A stretch of 64,000 nucleotides of DNA. It comes from JAEUUM01 sp038326165. GTDB taxonomy: Bacteria; Bacteroidota; Bacteroidia; Chitinophagales; Saprospiraceae. A program made the translations under genes and the position numbers. The number at the start of each line of letters is the position of its first letter. Within the stretch, counting starts at the first letter, position 1. Under the pieces are notes generated by a model that did no database searches, was not told the origin of the DNA, and worked only from the letters and a program-made list of their open reading frames with translations. Of the stretch, positions 61,966 through 64,000 are shown piece by piece. The DNA lies in assembly GCA_038326165.1 (NCBI GenBank), contig JBBQJT010000011.1, positions 1-64,000 on the forward strand, in the 5' to 3' direction.

Positions 61966-62964
61966 ATGGTTTTTTTGGACTTTGAGAAGCCGCTTGAAAC
62001 TTTATACGAACAACTTGAGAAAATTAAGCAAGTTGGTGAACAAGGTGATTTGGATATGTCATCTATGATTTTGGAATTAGAAACTCGGATCACAAATACG
62101 CGAAAAGAAATATATGCCAGGCTTTCTGGCTGGCAGAGGGTGCAATTGTCTCGTCATCCTGAAAGACCTTATACGCTGTATTACATTTCACAAATATGCA
62201 AGAACTTCATAGAATTGCATGGTGACCGACATTTTGGCGACGATAAAGCCATAGTTGGTGGCTTAGGCACAATTGATGGGCTAACCGTAATGATTATCGG
62301 ACACCAGAAAGGAACAAATACCAAAATGCGGCAATACCGCAACTTTGGGATGGCAAACCCAGAAGGTTACCGCAAGGCATTGCGCTTGATGAAATTGGCA
62401 GAGAAATTCAATATACCGGTCGTTTCTTTGATTGATACTCCTGGTGCATTTCCGGGTTTGGAAGCTGAAGAAAGAGGACAAGCTGAGGCCATCGCTCGTA
62501 ATATGTATGAAATGATGCTGCTCAAAGTGCCAATCCTTTGCTACATTATTGGCGAAGGTGCCTCGGGAGGAGCCATTGGAATAGGTATTGGTGACAAAGT
62601 TTTTATGCTTGAAAATACTTGGTATAGCGTCATTTCACCTGAATCATGCTCAAGTATCCTTTGGCACAGCTGGGAACATAAAGCCGAAGCCGCAGAAGCC
62701 TTAAAGTTAACTGCTGAACACATGTTTTCCTTTGGCCTGATCGATGGTATTATTAAAGAACCCATTGGAGGCGCCCATACATTACCAGAGGAAATGGCTA
62801 AAACACTCAAAAAATCTATAAGAAAGGAACTTTCAGAGCTTCAGTTGCTAGATACCGACGAACGCATTCAGATCAGAACAAATAAATTCAGCCAAATGGG
62901 TAGATTTGAATCTGTACCACTTGAAAAACTCGAAAAACAAACCGCCTCAAAAATCGCTAAGTAA
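61966..62964 (+). CDS. accA: acetyl-CoA carboxylase carboxyltransferase subunit alpha
   Basis: A 332-residue subunit that moves the carboxyl group from biotin to acetyl-CoA in fatty acid synthesis. ATG 61966 is chosen because the family begins VFLDFEKPLETLYEQLEKI; ATG 61906 would add a non-homologous 20 residues. Motifs: RHPERPYTLYYI, HGDRHFGDDKAIVGGLG, MIIGHQKGTNTK, NFGMANPEGYRKALRLMKLAEKFNIPVVSLIDTPGAFPGLEAEERGQ and EGASGGAIGIGIGDKVFMLENTWYSVISPESCSSILW. The beta subunit gene is not in the window. Confidence 0.96.
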   Translation: MVFLDFEKPLETLYEQLEKIKQVGEQGDLDMSSMILELETRITNTRKEIYARLSGWQRVQLSRHPERPYTLYYISQICKNFIELHGDRHFGDDKAIVGGLGTIDGLTVMIIGHQKGTNTKMRQYRNFGMANPEGYRKALRLMKLAEKFNIPVVSLIDTPGAFPGLEAEERGQAEAIARNMYEMMLLKVPILCYIIGEGASGGAIGIGIGDKVFMLENTWYSVISPESCSSILWHSWEHKAEAAEALKLTAEHMFSFGLIDGIIKEPIGGAHTLPEEMAKTLKKSIRKELSELQLLDTDERIQIRTNKFSQMGRFESVPLEKLEKQTASKIAK

Positions 62965-62974
62965 ATTAAAGCCT

Positions 62975-63520
62975 ATGCATTTTTACAAAAAGTTTACGTC
63001 CTATATCCTATACAAAAAGTTAGCAAAAGAGTCAGAAAATAAAAGGAAGTCACAAAAGCCAGCCTTTCAGGACCTCAGAACAATTGGTATTTTGATCAAT
63101 TTAGATGTAGATCAAGATCAAAGAGGTATCAATAACTGGATTAAGGAACTGAAGGAAATGGGAAAACAAGTTCAGGTGTTGTGCTATGCTTCTAATGGCA
63201 AAATATTTTCAAATGGCAACATTCAATTGAAGCCAAAAGACTTGGACTGGTTGGGAAGACCCAAGAAAAATTTGATTTCCGACGCATGGATCAATCGCAA
63301 ATGGGATGCAATTTTTAAAATTTATCCCGGTGATTGCCCTGCTTTGGATTATATAATTGCTAGTTGTGACGCAAAAATTAAAACTGGTTTTATTACCCAA
63401 CGACATTATTTACTAGATATAATCGTTGATAATGGATCCAAAAGTCTGACCGATAATCTATCGCAACTGATGCATCTGTTATACACAGTTAAAAGTAAAT
63501 CGTATGAACCTGTCCTGTAA
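62975..63520 (+). CDS. hypothetical protein between accA and dapA
   Basis: A 181-residue protein from ATG 62975, 10 bases after accA. The basic N-terminus HFYKKFTSYILYKKLAKESENKRKSQ is followed by a beta-alpha body, TIGILINLDVDQDQRGINNWIKELKEMGKQVQVLCYASNG, FPKDLDWLGRP-like KPKDLDWLGRPKKNLI and KIYPGDCPALDYIIASCDAKIKTG. It recalls the DUF6913 type of short Bacteroidetes proteins (low certainty). Its 3' end overlaps dapA by 17 bases, so the three genes form one operon. Confidence 0.75.
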   Translation: MHFYKKFTSYILYKKLAKESENKRKSQKPAFQDLRTIGILINLDVDQDQRGINNWIKELKEMGKQVQVLCYASNGKIFSNGNIQLKPKDLDWLGRPKKNLISDAWINRKWDAIFKIYPGDCPALDYIIASCDAKIKTGFITQRHYLLDIIVDNGSKSLTDNLSQLMHLLYTVKSKSYEPVL

Positions 63521-64000
63521 AGGAGTTGGAGTAGCAATCGTAACTCCGTTTGACGTAAAATACAAAATTGACTACCCAGCTTTAAGCCGGATTATTGAGC
63601 ATCTTATAAATGGTGATGTTGATTATTTAGTTTCACTTGGAACTACAGGTGAAGCAATTACTTTGACCGAACAGGAATGTCGAGATGTTTTAGATTTTAC
63701 CATGAAACAAGTGAATGGTCGGGTACCAATTGTGGCAGGTCAGTTTGGAAGCAACGACACAGAAGCAATTGTCCGGAAAATCAAAAACTACAATTTTGAT
63801 GGTTTGGCAGGAATTTTATCCAGTAGTCCATCCTACAACAAACCCAGCCAGGAGGGAATATTCCAACATTATCAAAGAATCAATGAGGTCACTCCTGTAC
63901 CTGTTATTCTCTACAATGTGCCTGGAAGGACAAGTTCCAATGTTGAAGCTGATACTGTGTTAAGAATTGCCAGAAATTGTCCCAATATTATTGCAGTTAA
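63504..64000 (+). CDS. dapA: 4-hydroxy-tetrahydrodipicolinate synthase, 5' part
   Basis: The first 165 codons of DapA, which condenses pyruvate with aspartate semialdehyde in lysine and diaminopimelate synthesis. Read directly: GVGVAIVTPFDVKYKIDY, VSLGTTGEAITLTEQE, IVAGQFGSNDTEAIV, SSSPSYNKPSQEGIFQHYQ and VILYNVPGRTSSN, the last with the conserved active-site tyrosine. The window ends in the codon after NIIAV, where the family has its Schiff-base lysine. ATG 63504 lies inside the end of the preceding gene. Confidence 0.95.
   Translation, partial: MNLSCKGVGVAIVTPFDVKYKIDYPALSRIIEHLINGDVDYLVSLGTTGEAITLTEQECRDVLDFTMKQVNGRVPIVAGQFGSNDTEAIVRKIKNYNFDGLAGILSSSPSYNKPSQEGIFQHYQRINEVTPVPVILYNVPGRTSSNVEADTVLRIARNCPNIIAV

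Noticed and set aside
1..64000. CRISPR array, prophage or insertion sequence
   Set aside because: No regularly spaced repeats, cas, integrase, terminase or transposase genes were seen in any frame; the only repeats are the intergenic palindromic ones.

Overview
The window comes from the chromosome of a member of the Bacteroidota, most likely a Saprospiraceae-like bacterium (inferred). It carries many signal-peptide proteins with Por/T9SS C-terminal sorting domains, one gliding-motility-type (CHU_C) C-terminus, YfhO, DUF5672, DUF4397 and DUF5777 families, a zinc-finger-less TopA, and promoters of the TAnnTTTG type known from Bacteroidetes. Base composition is AT-rich and ribosome-binding sites are mostly not recognisable.

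Layout. The window opens in the 3' part of a 5S rRNA gene followed by its terminator. A long intergenic stretch with a palindromic repeat follows, then yfhO diverging from a glycosyltransferase/crcB pair, a small barrel protein and sua5. A large BNR/sortilin-like protein and a LolA-like protein are on the minus strand, followed by a second repeat copy and holA-hemH. Divergent from these is surE - small membrane protein - lpxB, then a huge M36 metalloprotease. After topA (minus) comes paaABCD (phenylacetyl-CoA epoxidase), two odd secreted genes (one broken by a stop codon), an M43 metalloprotease, and paaG - 3-hydroxyacyl-CoA dehydrogenase - glutamine amidotransferase - membrane protein - gpmI in tight order. 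A CDF transporter leads into a surface-glycan locus of about 12 kb (33.6-45.4 kb). This locus has two divergent arms, each carrying a gene for a protein that looks T9SS-secreted. An enoyl-CoA hydratase / ferredoxin reductase / ferredoxin unit follows, then a patch of decaying T9SS cargo genes, a comEC - helix-hairpin-helix pair, fbp diverging from an ABC exporter, a FadH-like reductase, a cytochrome c lipoprotein with a DUF5777 barrel, a DUF4397 lipoprotein, tRNA-Asp, accA, a hypothetical gene and the 5' part of dapA.

How the genes work together. Phenylacetate degradation is spread over at least two blocks: epoxidase ABCD, then isomerase PaaG and dehydrogenase. A third block may supply the hydratase and possibly the missing electron-transfer chain, because no paaE lies next to paaABCD. 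Envelope construction is served by lpxB, crcB, the glycosyltransferases, WecB, the flippase and the secreted cargo proteins. Two extracellular metalloproteases and the BNR protein fit a life on protein-rich particles. Housekeeping genes (topA, holA, hemH, gpmI, fbp, accA, dapA) are interleaved, so most of the window is ordinary chromosome. The accessory parts are the glycan locus, the two pseudogene patches and the palindromic intergenic repeats.
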